A DNA stretch of 64,000 nt from Bradyrhizobium rifense (GCF_008123425.1 NZ_VSSS01000030.1:277573-341572), one strand, 5' to 3'; positions 41,738 through 50,604 are shown, counted from the stretch's first letter. Program-made: numbers and translations. Notes: generated by a model not told the origin, from the sequence alone.

Positions 41738-42754
41738 TCAGCTTGCTGCAGCGTTGATGTCCGTGGGCTCAATAGTATCCACCGGCAGCGCAAACTGCTC
41801 GACGCGCTTGTACGGCTTCTTGTTGAGCAGCAGCCGCGTGACGTCGGGCCGCGAATAATGCCCGGCGGGATCGGCAGCATTCTTGGCGACGCCGATGGCG
41901 CCGAGGTCGATCTCGGCGATCAGCAGCCCCTCCTGGTCCGGCGCCAGCTTGTCACCGATCTGACTGCCGTCGGGCCCATAGATCGCGGCAAAGCCGCCGC
42001 CCACATGCAGCAGCGCATTCTTGTCCGGCCGGTCGCAGAGCTCGTCGATCATCGCCTGCGACACCGTCGCGCAAGGTGCGAGCACGAAGCAGGAGCCCTC
42101 GACCGCATAGACGCGCGAAGCGGCGTTGTTGACCTCGGCGCCGAGCGCCGGCGCGAAGGGATCGTAAAGCGAGAAGCTCGGCCAGGCCGCGACGTGCACC
42201 TGCTCGTTCTGGGCGTACATGGCGTATTTCGACAGCGGCTGGAGATGCTCCCAGCAGCATAGCGCGCCGATACGGCCGATGTCGGCGCGCGCATGGACCG
42301 CAAGATCGCTGCCGTCGCCCTCGCCATAGACGGTGCGCTCGGCATGGGTCGGCCGCAATTTGCGGCGTTTTGCAATTGTCTCGCCATCTGGTCCGATCAG
42401 CCATTGCGCCAGATAGAGACTGCCTCCGTCGCGCTCGGACAGGCCGAACACGGCCGTAAGCTTCGCTTTCCGCACCGCATCGCGCAGCCGCTCGGCCTGC
42501 GGGCTGTCATAGGACAGCGAATTGTCGAAATAGCGCTGCACAAAACCGCGGCCGATCGCCCAGGCCGGCGAGTCCATCCAGATATGCCAGGGGTAACCGG
42601 GGATGAAGGCTTCAGGAAAGGCGATCAGCTTGGCACCCTTCTCGGCGGCCTCCCTGATCAGGGCGATCGACTTGTCAATGGACGCGTCGAGGTCGAGCCA
42701 GGCGGGCGCCGCCTGCACCACCGCGACCTTATATTTTGGATGTTCGATGCCCAT
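41738..42754 (-). CDS. Nitrilase
   Basis: The ATG at 42754 follows GGAGG by five bases; the product is 338 aa. The nitrilase triad is complete: Glu48 (AFPEAF), Lys132 (KRRKLRP) and Cys167 (GALCCWEH). Nitrilases hydrolyse nitriles to acids and ammonia. With the aldoxime dehydratase it completes the aldoxime-nitrile route. The divergent AraC regulator at 42953 is the likely controller, since araC genes accompany this pathway in other bacteria. Confidence 0.92.
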   Translation of the reverse strand: MGIEHPKYKVAVVQAAPAWLDLDASIDKSIALIREAAEKGAKLIAFPEAFIPGYPWHIWMDSPAWAIGRGFVQRYFDNSLSYDSPQAERLRDAVRKAKLTAVFGLSERDGGSLYLAQWLIGPDGETIAKRRKLRPTHAERTVYGEGDGSDLAVHARADIGRIGALCCWEHLQPLSKYAMYAQNEQVHVAAWPSFSLYDPFAPALGAEVNNAASRVYAVEGSCFVLAPCATVSQAMIDELCDRPDKNALLHVGGGFAAIYGPDGSQIGDKLAPDQEGLLIAEIDLGAIGVAKNAADPAGHYSRPDVTRLLLNKKPYKRVEQFALPVDTIEPTDINAAAS

Positions 42755-42952
42755 TGCCGCCTCCATTGCCGGTTGATCGGAGACCAGGTCCGATGCAGTC
42801 TATTGGGCCAAGCCGGGCGGCCGCGCGCTCGACCACGGCGGAACAAAAACTCGACTGGAAGGGATCGCGGCCCCGGTACGGAACTTGCCTGCTGTCAGGC
42901 TGGATCTGCGCCACCATGCGGTTTTGCTGGATGTGAAAGGGAGGCCTGTGAG

Positions 42953-43909
42953 ATGCCAATCCAGTTCACGACAGACGGCAGCCCCGGCTATCGCCGGCTC
43001 GCCCTCTGGCAGGACATCGTCTGCGACGTCTTCGTCGGGCTCGACTGCAAGTCGGACCTCGGCAGCGCCTTTCATGGCTCGGTCACGCAAGTCGCGCTGG
43101 GCAAGGCCGTTTGCTCCGAGGTCTGCTCGGACCGTCAGCACGTTTTCCGCACGCCCTCGCGCATCGCGCGCTCGGATCAGGATTATGTTCTCGTTGCGCT
43201 CGGCCATCGCGGCGACGGCGGCGTGGTGCAGGATGGCCGGGAGACCGTGATCCATCCCGGCGAGTTCGCGCTCTACGACACCACGCGTCCCTACGAGCTG
43301 AAGTTCAAGGACACGTTCTCCCAGACCATCTTCAAGGTGCCCCGCGAGATGTTGCAGCGCCGGCTCGGCCGCACCGAGACGCTCACCGCGATCACATTCG
43401 GGGCCGATGTACCGCTCGAGCGGCTCGCCTATGATTTCATCTTCCGCCTCTGCCAGAGCGCCGACCGGCTCGCGCCCAACAGCGCCGCCGCCCTGTCCGA
43501 GCAGGCCGTCGACCTGCTCGCCATGGCGCTGAGCGAACGGCTCGGCGGGACGTCGCTGCCGTCCTCGACCCATCGCTCCGCCCTGCTCTACCGGCTCAAG
43601 GCGCATATCCGCACACGCCTCGCCGACCCCGACCTCTCGCTGACCGAGACCGCCGCCGCGCTCGGCATCTCCTCGCGCTACGTCAACGATCTCCTCGCCG
43701 ACGAGGACACCTCGTTCCAGCGCCATGTGCTTGCCGAGCGTCTCGCCCAGTGCAAGCGCGACCTCGCCTCGCCCGTGCTCGCCCAGCGCCACATCAGCGA
43801 GATTGCGTTTGCCTGGGGCTTCAACGATCTCTCGCATTTCGGCCGCGTCTTCCGCGAGCATTTCGGGATGTCGCCACGCGACTACAGGCAGAGTCAGTTG
43901 CGGCACTGA
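42953..43909 (+). CDS. AraC family regulator with cupin-like AraC-binding domain
   Basis: The ATG at 42953 follows AGGGAGG; the product is 318 aa. The N-terminal domain has FTTDGSPGYRRLALWQDIVCDVF and the FALYDTTRPYELKFKD segment of AraC-binding-like domains (AraC_binding_2 type). The C-terminal HTH pair is LSLTETAAALGISSRYVNDLL and ISEIAFAWGFNDLSHFGRVF, ending GMSPRDYRQ. It is divergent from the nitrilase/dehydratase operon and probably activates it in response to aldoxime or nitrile. Confidence 0.9.
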   Translation: MPIQFTTDGSPGYRRLALWQDIVCDVFVGLDCKSDLGSAFHGSVTQVALGKAVCSEVCSDRQHVFRTPSRIARSDQDYVLVALGHRGDGGVVQDGRETVIHPGEFALYDTTRPYELKFKDTFSQTIFKVPREMLQRRLGRTETLTAITFGADVPLERLAYDFIFRLCQSADRLAPNSAAALSEQAVDLLAMALSERLGGTSLPSSTHRSALLYRLKAHIRTRLADPDLSLTETAAALGISSRYVNDLLADEDTSFQRHVLAERLAQCKRDLASPVLAQRHISEIAFAWGFNDLSHFGRVFREHFGMSPRDYRQSQLRH

Positions 43910-43927
43910 GATCCATTCTGGTCAGCC

Positions 43928-43968
43928 ATCATTGCGAGCCATCGCCTCAGGCGAAGGCAATGCTCGCC
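43928..43968. repeat. Possible degenerate intergenic palindrome
   Basis: ATTGCGAGC ... GCTCGC arms surround a second hairpin TCGCCTCAGGCGA. The ATTGCGAGC word is typical of dispersed intergenic repeats in Bradyrhizobium as I recall them, but only one copy is seen here, so family membership cannot be shown. Confidence 0.25.
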
Positions 43969-44013
43969 AATTCCAGATTGTCAGGTCGTGCAGTCTGCAT
44001 CAGGCTCGCATGT

Positions 44014-44250
44014 ATGAGGACTCACGCGACGATAAGCGGATCCGAGCTGCTGCTGGGCATGATCGCGATCCGTCTCGCCGTGCTGGTCCTGGTGGGCTGG
44101 GGCTTGACGCTCCTGCCGCGGCAGGCGCGCGACCCGGAAGTCGCTTGCATTTCATCACCCACAACGCGGCTGGAGGCGCAGCCACCGGCCAGCTTGGCGG
44201 GCTCGCGCATCGTCGATGCCGCACTCGATGACATGCACTTGCACGACTAG
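44014..44250 (+). CDS. Possible small membrane protein (78 aa)
   Basis: An open frame from an ATG at 44014 encodes a short head, one hydrophobic helix (LLLGMIAIRLAVLVLVGWGLTLL) and a 40-residue polar tail. There is a GAGGA-type sequence only after the ATG, and no good ribosome site before it. Its stop overlaps the stop of the amino-acid binding protein by 4 bp. The hydrophobic helix makes it plausible, but it could be chance in GC-rich DNA. Confidence 0.35.
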   Translation: MRTHATISGSELLLGMIAIRLAVLVLVGWGLTLLPRQARDPEVACISSPTTRLEAQPPASLAGSRIVDAALDDMHLHD

Positions 44251-45149
44251 GGCAACAGCGCGTCGCTGGGCGAGACAACACGCGCCTTCATGGCATCGCT
44301 CATAGGAAGCTGGAGGTTCTGTCCTTTTGGCGGGATCGGCGATTCGAACCATTTTGCGTAGAGCCGTTCGAACCCGCCGGACGCCATCTTCTCCTTGATT
44401 GCGGCGTCGACGAGGGCCTTGAACTCCGGGTCGTCTCTCCGGGTCATCAGCCCGTAGTAGGATGGCGCATAGGTGGCTGCCAACATCCGGAAAGCTTTGG
44501 GATCGGATGCGTTCGCGACAAGGCCGGCAACCAGGATATCGTCCTCAAACCACGCCATCGCGCGGCCCGTTCCAAGCATGAGGAGCGACTCGGCGTGGTC
44601 CTTGGCCTGGACGATCGTGACATTCAGCTTCTGGTCGTCGATGATCTTCTTGGCGACCCCGAAATTCAGCGAGCCCTGCGTGATGACGACCGTCTGCCCG
44701 TCAAGTCCTTTCGGCTCCATCACCTGCGACGAGGCGGACACCAGCCAGCGCGGCGATGCCACATAGGTCGCAACGGAGAACGCGACCTGCTTCTGCCGAT
44801 CGGCGGTATTGGTCGTGCTGCCGCACTCGACGTCGATCGTGCTGTTCTGCAGCAAGGGAATACGATTGGATGCATTCACCGGAACGTATTCGATCCCGAG
44901 TTCGGGCCGCTGTAATACAGCTTTGATCTTGTCCGCCACCGTCGAACAGAGGTCGAGCGAAAGTCCGGTCGGCTTCTGATCGACCCCGAGATAAGCGAAC
45001 GGAATCGACGCCTCGCGGTAACCGAAGGTGATCTTGCCGACCTCCCTGATCTTGTCGAGTGTCTGGCTGGCTGCCCGCGCGGCCGGAATATCGAGCAGTG
45101 CGAACGATACGGCGGCGATGGCGAGTGTCGGCAAAGATTTGCGGATCAT
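44247..45149 (-). CDS. Amino acid ABC transporter substrate-binding protein (GltI type)
   Basis: The ATG at 45149 follows GGAGG; the product is 300 aa. A signal peptide of 26 residues ends ARAAS. Family-3 binding protein motifs are IREVGKITFGYREASIPFAYL, GLSLDLCSTVADKIKAVL, and VPVNASNRIPLLQNSTIDVECGSTTNT, closest to glutamate/aspartate binders. The gene lies 20 bp after the class III aminotransferase gene, and no permease or ATPase gene is adjacent. The binding protein may feed the aminotransferase's substrate into a permease encoded elsewhere. Confidence 0.88.
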   Translation of the reverse strand: MIRKSLPTLAIAAVSFALLDIPAARAASQTLDKIREVGKITFGYREASIPFAYLGVDQKPTGLSLDLCSTVADKIKAVLQRPELGIEYVPVNASNRIPLLQNSTIDVECGSTTNTADRQKQVAFSVATYVASPRWLVSASSQVMEPKGLDGQTVVITQGSLNFGVAKKIIDDQKLNVTIVQAKDHAESLLMLGTGRAMAWFEDDILVAGLVANASDPKAFRMLAATYAPSYYGLMTRRDDPEFKALVDAAIKEKMASGGFERLYAKWFESPIPPKGQNLQLPMSDAMKARVVSPSDALLP

Positions 45150-45169
45150 GTCAGCCTCCGACAAGTTTG

Positions 45170-46492
45170 CTAGGCAGCGGGGTTTCGCGACAGCTCGTCG
45201 AGACTTTCCCTCAAGGCCCGATCCAGGATTTCAACAGCGTGGTCGATTTCCTCGGTCGAGACGGTCAGAGGCGGCGCGATTCGCCACACCGACCCGCGCT
45301 CGGGGCGACGTCGGATGTTCATGCTCAGCCCGTACTCAAAACACTTTTTCGTCGTCAGGCCGCCAAGCTGGTGGGCTGGGCGCCGGCTGTTACGGTCACT
45401 GACCAGTTCGACACCGAGCAGGAGGCCCATGCCCCTGATGTCGCCGATCTGCTCGTACTTCTGCTGGAGCCCTTCGAACCGGCCGCGCAGGTAGGCGCCC
45501 ATCTCGTTTGCGCGTGCGACGAGTTTTTCTTCAGTGATCACGCGCAGCACGGCGAGCCCGACCTCGGCAAGCAGGGGATCGGAGACATGGCTTGTGTAAT
45601 AAGTGAAGTGATCGTCGTGGAGCTTGCTCTCGATCGCCTCGGTTGTGGACACCGCCGCAAGCGGAAGCCCTCCGCCGAGTGTCTTCGACATGGTCATGAT
45701 GTCGGGAACGACACCGAAATATTCCGATCCTGTTTTTTTGCCGATGCGCCCAAAGGCAGTCTGGGCCTCGTCAAAGATCAGCAGCATGCCGCGCTCATCG
45801 GCCGCCTTGCGCAGCGCCTTCATGAACGCCTTCGGCGGTACCAGCACGCCGCCGGCGCTGATCACGGGCTCCGCGATGATCGCCGCACCCCGCCCGCTCG
45901 ACTGCATGTCGAACATTTTCAGGGCGAGCTCCAGATTTGCGAGCGCGGACTCGTCCTCGCTGCCCTTTGCGATGTAGGGCCGATAGGCGTTCGGCTCGGG
46001 GATGACGAACACGCCTGGCGGCGGGACGCCATATCCCTTGCGGTCGCTGGCCATAGAGACCGCGGCGGCCCCGCCGGTGATGCCGTGCCACGAGCCGCCA
46101 AGGACGAGCACCTCGTAGCCGCCGGTGTACATCTTGGCCATCCGGAGCGCGACTTCGGTCGCTTCCGAACCGGTGTTGATGAAGATCGAGCGCCTGATAT
46201 CTCCCGGGAGCCAATCCGTGGCCAGCACCTGAGCAAGCTCGGCGACCACCTCGGGTATCATCCCGCTGAAGAGATGGAAGGCCTTCTTCCCTGCTCTTTC
46301 CACCGCCGCGACGATGGCCGGATGGTTGTGGCCGATGGTGGCGCACATCTGGCCGGAGGTGAAATCGAGATAGTCGCGCCCGTCACTGTCGGTCACGATC
46401 GTCCCCTTCGCCGAGGTGAAGAGGTTCGGAAAGACGTCTCCGCCGTATCGGACCAGGAACTCGTCGGCGGCCTGTTTCAGCGCAGAAGTCAT
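45170..46492 (-). CDS. Class III PLP aminotransferase, 2,2-dialkylglycine decarboxylase-like
   Basis: The ATG at 46492 follows GAGGAGAA; the product is 440 aa. PLP-fold motifs: LDFTSGQMCATIGHNHPAIV, INTGSEATEVALRMAK, GGSWHGITGGAA, the DE pair in LIFDEAQTAFGRIGKK and the Schiff-base lysine in TMSKTLGGGLPLAA. The LDFTSGQM and HLFSGM words are those I associate with 2,2-dialkylglycine decarboxylase, which both decarboxylates and transaminates. A 4-aminobutyrate-type activity is the alternative. It forms an operon with the binding protein and is divergent from the LysR regulator. Confidence 0.85.
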   Translation of the reverse strand: MTSALKQAADEFLVRYGGDVFPNLFTSAKGTIVTDSDGRDYLDFTSGQMCATIGHNHPAIVAAVERAGKKAFHLFSGMIPEVVAELAQVLATDWLPGDIRRSIFINTGSEATEVALRMAKMYTGGYEVLVLGGSWHGITGGAAAVSMASDRKGYGVPPPGVFVIPEPNAYRPYIAKGSEDESALANLELALKMFDMQSSGRGAAIIAEPVISAGGVLVPPKAFMKALRKAADERGMLLIFDEAQTAFGRIGKKTGSEYFGVVPDIMTMSKTLGGGLPLAAVSTTEAIESKLHDDHFTYYTSHVSDPLLAEVGLAVLRVITEEKLVARANEMGAYLRGRFEGLQQKYEQIGDIRGMGLLLGVELVSDRNSRRPAHQLGGLTTKKCFEYGLSMNIRRRPERGSVWRIAPPLTVSTEEIDHAVEILDRALRESLDELSRNPAA

Positions 46493-46572
46493 GGATTCTC
46501 CTCGGGCAAGCGGCATCCGTCGCACGGACGTGCGTTGCGGCGGTGTGCTCGCCGTTGTCGGGTCGGTTTTGG

Positions 46573-46640
46573 GGTACGAAGCTGTTGCTTCAGGGCGCCT
46601 GCGGTACGAGACTTGCCTGAGCAACGTGGACATTCGTACC
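46573..46640. promoter_or_regulatory. Three GGTACGA elements at 30-bp steps (LysR site region)
   Basis: GGTACGAA starts at 46573, GGTACGA at 46603, and the inverted TTCGTACC at 46633, each exactly 30 bp apart, about three helical turns. Between them GTTGCTTCAGG (46584) and CCTGAGCAAC (46616) form a second inverted pair. The block lies in the 156-bp gap between the aminotransferase and LysR starts, so it is the likely binding array for this regulator. Confidence 0.6.
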
Positions 46641-46648
46641 GAGCGGAC

Positions 46649-47617
46649 ATGATGGGCGCCAGTTCAAAAAACTCAGCAGCCGATGAAGCGGGCTCAACGC
46701 AGCGGCCGCGAATGCCTCCGCTCAAGGCGCTGTCGGCGTTCGAAGCGGCCTCGCGCCACGGCAGCTTCAGCCGGGCCGCCGAGGAGCTCGGGGTCACACC
46801 CTCCGCGATCAGCCATCACATCCAGAAGCTCGAGGACTTCCTCGGCGTTCCCGTCTTTTCCCGGCACGCCGGCCGCGCAGTCCTCACCAATGCGGGCCGC
46901 ACCTATGCCAGCGAGATCGAGCGCGCATTCGGAACGATCATGGGAGCGACGCAGCTGGTCGCGCCGCAGTCGCAGCGCGAACACCTCTTCATCGCGAGCG
47001 GTCCGAGCTTCGCCGCCAAATGGCTGCAGCCACGGATCGGACATTTCATCGGCCAGCACCCGGAGATCGGGATCAGGCTGTCGACCATCACCGACTTGCG
47101 CGACCTCGAAACCATTCGGTTCGATCTCGCCATCGCCTATGGCCGTCCTCCCGTCGGCAACGGCCGGCAGATCGAACCGTTGCTGGCGGAGCGTCTGCGC
47201 CCGCTCTGCAGCCCGCGGCTGATCGAACAGCTCGCGCTCCGCGACCCCGGTGATCTCGCCCGCGCCACGTTGATCCATTCCTCAAATGCCCTGACCTGGA
47301 CCGACTATCTGCGACAGGTCTTGGGCTCGACCATCAAGGCGCGCCACGAATTGTGGTTCGACCGATCCACCATGGCCATCGACGCCGCCGTCGAAGGTCT
47401 CGGCGTCGTCCTGGAGAGCGAGATCCTCGCTGCCGACGAACTCGAGAAGGGCACGCTGGTCGCGCCCTTCTGCCAGCCCAAATTCGAGGTCGAGACGGTC
47501 TCCTATTATCTCGTGCGGTCCGCTGAAGCCAAAGGCCGCAGCCACGTCGGCGCATTCGAAAACTGGCTGCGGGCGAAGATCCCGGCCGCGAATCTGCAGG
47601 CGACAAGCGTGGCGTGA
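46649..47617 (+). CDS. LysR family regulator (GcvA-like)
   Basis: A 322-aa regulator, starting at one of two adjacent ATGs (46649/46652). The winged helix is PPLKALSAFEAASRHGSFSRAAEELGVTPSAISHHIQKLEDFLG (about residues 23-66), followed by the effector domain with RIGHFIGQHPEIGIRLST and IDAAVEGLGVVLESEILAADELEKG. The PPLxAL...F opening is characteristic of GcvA-type LysR proteins. It probably controls the divergent aminotransferase/binding-protein operon through the 46573-46640 array. Confidence 0.9.
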   Translation: MMGASSKNSAADEAGSTQRPRMPPLKALSAFEAASRHGSFSRAAEELGVTPSAISHHIQKLEDFLGVPVFSRHAGRAVLTNAGRTYASEIERAFGTIMGATQLVAPQSQREHLFIASGPSFAAKWLQPRIGHFIGQHPEIGIRLSTITDLRDLETIRFDLAIAYGRPPVGNGRQIEPLLAERLRPLCSPRLIEQLALRDPGDLARATLIHSSNALTWTDYLRQVLGSTIKARHELWFDRSTMAIDAAVEGLGVVLESEILAADELEKGTLVAPFCQPKFEVETVSYYLVRSAEAKGRSHVGAFENWLRAKIPAANLQATSVA

Positions 47618-47739
47618 CGCCTGCGGACCCTGCAAAGCAGAGCCGCTATGTGAGCGCGTCGTAGGACAACGCGCATGCTTGCATTACGATCTGTCTCCAA
47701 GGCCGCGTCAATCAATCAGCGGCCACGAGGAGCAGTTCG

Positions 47740-48765
47740 ATGGAATACCGACGCTTGGGCCGATCCGGCCTCATGGTCCCCGCTTTGAGCCTTGGCACGG
47801 GCACGTTCGGCGGCGTCGGCCGTCTCGCGGCATGGGGGACGACCGACGCCACGGAAGCGCGGCGCCTCTTGGACATTTGTCTCGAGGCCGGCGTGTCGAT
47901 GTTCGACACCGCCGACGTCTATTCGCTCGGTGAATCCGAGCGCGTCCTCGGGGAAGCCATCAAGGGCCGCCGCGACAAGGTGCTGGTCTCGACCAAGGCC
48001 ACGTTCCGCTTCGGCGACGGCCCCAACGACATCGGCTCGTCACGCCAGCATCTGCTCGCGGCCATCGACGGCGCACTGAGCCGGCTCGGCACCGATTACA
48101 TCGACCTGTTCCAGCTCCATGGCTTCGATGCCATGACCCCGCCCGAAGAGGTCCTGAGCACCCTCGACGTCCTCGTGCGCGCCGGCAAGATCCGCTATGT
48201 CGGCGTCTCGAATTTCTCGGGCTGGCATCTGATGAAGTCGCTCGGCGTTGCCGACAAGCACGGCTTCCCGCGCTACGTCGCCAACCAGACCTACTATTCG
48301 CTGATCGGGCGCGACTATGAGTGGGAGCTGATGCCGCTCGGTCTCGATCAGGGGCTTGGCGCCGTGGTCTGGTCGCCACTCGGATGGGGCCGCCTCACCG
48401 GAAAGATCCGCCGCGGCCAGCCGAAGCCTGAAGTGAGCCGCCTGCCCCAGACCGCCGATTTCGGGCCGCCCGTACCGGACGAGCACGTCTATCGCGTCGT
48501 CGAGGCCATCGACGAGGTCGCAAAGGAGACGGGCAAGAGCGTCTCCCAGATCGCGCTGAACTGGCTGCTGCAACGCCCGACCGTTTCGACGCTGATCATC
48601 GGCGCCCGCAACGAAACACAGCTGCGTGAAAACCTTGGCGCGGTCGGATGGTCCCTGACCAAGGACCAGATCGCGAAGCTGGACGCGGCCAGCAAGGTGA
48701 CGTTGCCCTATCCGTACTGGCACCAGCGAGGGACCTTCTCCGACCGCAATCCGCCGCCGGTGTAG
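47740..48765 (+). CDS. Aldo/keto reductase
   Basis: A 341-aa NADPH-dependent reductase; ATG after GAGGAG. Tetrad residues are Asp and Tyr in MFDTADVYSLGESE, Lys in VSTKATF and His in FQLHGFDAM. The C-terminal cofactor segment is TLIIGARNETQLRENLGAVG. The mid-region GRDYEWELMPLGLDQGLGAVVWSPLGWGRLTGK matches the large AKR group that includes YajO/Tas-like proteins. It is cytoplasmic. The natural substrate is unknown. Confidence 0.92.
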   Translation: MEYRRLGRSGLMVPALSLGTGTFGGVGRLAAWGTTDATEARRLLDICLEAGVSMFDTADVYSLGESERVLGEAIKGRRDKVLVSTKATFRFGDGPNDIGSSRQHLLAAIDGALSRLGTDYIDLFQLHGFDAMTPPEEVLSTLDVLVRAGKIRYVGVSNFSGWHLMKSLGVADKHGFPRYVANQTYYSLIGRDYEWELMPLGLDQGLGAVVWSPLGWGRLTGKIRRGQPKPEVSRLPQTADFGPPVPDEHVYRVVEAIDEVAKETGKSVSQIALNWLLQRPTVSTLIIGARNETQLRENLGAVGWSLTKDQIAKLDAASKVTLPYPYWHQRGTFSDRNPPPV

Positions 48766-48793
48766 CTGGCTTACCCGTAAGGGCTGGCCTGAT

Positions 48794-48807
48794 TTGAGCT
48801 GCATCAA
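48794..48807. promoter_or_regulatory. FixK/FNR-type box upstream of the 53-aa membrane protein
   Basis: TTGA-GCTGCA-TCAA is an exact match to the FNR/FixK pattern TTGA-N6-TCAA. Its centre is about 55 bp before the ATG at 48856. If it sits at -40.5, the transcript would start near 48841, giving a short leader. In Bradyrhizobium such boxes are read by FixK2 under low oxygen. Confidence 0.6.
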
Positions 48808-48855
48808 TCCGCCCCATATGGATCGTGGCATCGTGCGGCCTTACGAGGCAGCCCG

Positions 48856-49017
48856 ATGCGCCGATTTGCCATGAAGGCCCTGCTCACGGCCCTCAATCTC
48901 AACCGCGCCGAGCGGGCGCGGATTGATTGGGATCGCACCGCCATTGTCGTCTCCACGGCGGTGACGCTCGGGCTTGTCGCGCTCTACATCTTCGGCAAGG
49001 CGACCTCGCGCTGGTGA
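48856..49017 (+). CDS. Small single-span membrane protein (53 aa)
   Basis: The ATG at 48856 has GAGG seven bases upstream. The product begins MRRFAMKALLTALNLNRAER, has a transmembrane helix at about residues 28-46 (TAIVVSTAVTLGLVALYIFG), and ends KATSRW. The positive N-terminus suggests an N-in orientation. A FixK/FNR-type box lies at the right distance upstream, so it is probably induced at low oxygen. Proteins of this size are sometimes subunits of respiratory complexes, but no such assignment is possible here. Confidence 0.65.
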   Translation: MRRFAMKALLTALNLNRAERARIDWDRTAIVVSTAVTLGLVALYIFGKATSRW

Positions 49018-49164
49018 GCGTGCGAAGGGCGAGCCGATCCATGCCTGTGGCGCCGGGAGACCTGCTTCCGGCTCAGGAACCGTCCGTGTCCTGCCGGGTT
49101 GCGATGGACAGCGCAATTTCCTAATCCGGGGATCATCACGGCTCGAATCAAGCACGCCTCCACC

Positions 49165-50586
49165 ATGTCGTCCGTCCCGATCGAGCATGCCGACGGCCTG
49201 CCACAGCCCCAGCGCAATCAGGCGATCCTGACCATTGCGCTCGGCATCACCATGGCCGTCGTCGACAGCGCCATCGCCAATGTCGCGCTGCCGACGATCG
49301 CAGCTGATCTGAACGCGAGCCCCGCCTTCTCGATCTGGATCGTCAACGGCTACCAGCTCGCCATCACGATCTCGCTGCTGCCGCTGGCGTCGCTCGGCGA
49401 GATCGTCGGCTATCGCCGCGTCTATCTGGTCGGGCTGGTGCTGTTCACGCTCGCATCCGCTTTCTGCGCGCTGGCGCACACGCTGCCGTTGCTGACGATC
49501 GCGCGCATCATCCAGGGGTTTGGCGCGGCCGGCATCATGAGCGTCAACTCGGCGCTGGTTCGCTTTACCTATCCGCGTAACCTGCTCGGCCGCGGCATCG
49601 GGCTCAACGCGCTCGTCGTCGCCTTCTCCGCCGCGGTCGGACCGACGCTCGCCGCCGGCATCCTCGCAATCGGCAGCTGGCCCTGGTTGTTCGCCATCAA
49701 CGTTCCGCTCGGCGTGATTACGCTCGTACTCGGCCTGCGCAGCCTGCCGCATACGACGCCCGCGAGCCATTCCTTCGACTGGCAGAGCGCGGGGCTCTCT
49801 GCGATCACCTTCGGCGTCGGCATCGCCGCGATCGACAGCGTCGGCCACGGCGAGGCGCCGATCACCTGCCTTGTCCAGTTCGCCATCGCGATCGTCGCCG
49901 GCGCGTTGCTCATTTATCGCGAGATGCACATGAAGTCGCCACTGCTGCCGGTCGACCTGTTGCGCATCCCGGTGTTCGGGCTCTCGATTGCGACCTCGAT
50001 CGCCTCGTTCTGCGGGCAGATGCTGGCCTTCGTCGCGATCCCCTTCTACCTTCAGAGCCGGTTCGGCTACTCGGCCGTCCATATGGGCCTCTTGATCACG
50101 CCGTGGCCGATCGCGGTGGCGTTCGCGGCTCCGCTGGCCGGCCGCCTGGTCGAGCACTATCCCGCCGGCCTGCTCGGCGGCATCGGGCTGACACTGTTCG
50201 CCTGTGGCCTCGCCATGCTCGCCTTCCTGCCCGCGAGCCCGACACCGCTCGACGTGGTCTGGCGGATGGCGCTGGCAGGCGCCGGCTTCGGCCTGTTCCA
50301 GACGCCCAACAACCGCACCATGATCGCCGCCGCCCCGCGCGAGCGCTCCGGCGGCGCCAGCGGTATGCTGGGCACGGCGCGCCTGCTCGGCCAGACCACC
50401 GGAGCTGCACTGGTCGCGCTGTTCCTCGGCCGCTATCCGGCCGAGGGAACCCGGATTGCGCTTCTCACCGGCGTTGGATTTGCCATGTGCGGCGCGATGC
50501 TGAGCATGCTGCGGCTATCGCCCGCGGGTGCGCGCGGTGCCGAGCACGTCCGCGTGCAGGACCACCAGCGCCTGCGGGGCGAATAG
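49165..50586 (+). CDS. MFS drug:H+ antiporter (DHA2/EmrB-type, 14 helices)
   Basis: The ATG at 49165 begins MSSVPIEHADGLPQP; the product is 473 aa. The DHA2 family motifs are present: GITMAVVDSAIANVALPTIAADL (motif D1), PLASLGEIVGYRRVYLVGLVLFTLAS (motif A) and RIIQGFGAAGIMSVN (motif B). The helix count is about 14. The family exports drugs, dyes or small metabolites. It has no membrane fusion partner or regulator gene next to it. Confidence 0.9.
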   Translation: MSSVPIEHADGLPQPQRNQAILTIALGITMAVVDSAIANVALPTIAADLNASPAFSIWIVNGYQLAITISLLPLASLGEIVGYRRVYLVGLVLFTLASAFCALAHTLPLLTIARIIQGFGAAGIMSVNSALVRFTYPRNLLGRGIGLNALVVAFSAAVGPTLAAGILAIGSWPWLFAINVPLGVITLVLGLRSLPHTTPASHSFDWQSAGLSAITFGVGIAAIDSVGHGEAPITCLVQFAIAIVAGALLIYREMHMKSPLLPVDLLRIPVFGLSIATSIASFCGQMLAFVAIPFYLQSRFGYSAVHMGLLITPWPIAVAFAAPLAGRLVEHYPAGLLGGIGLTLFACGLAMLAFLPASPTPLDVVWRMALAGAGFGLFQTPNNRTMIAAAPRERSGGASGMLGTARLLGQTTGAALVALFLGRYPAEGTRIALLTGVGFAMCGAMLSMLRLSPAGARGAEHVRVQDHQRLRGE

Positions 50587-50604
50587 CGCTGCGTCCGGCG
50601 CGCC

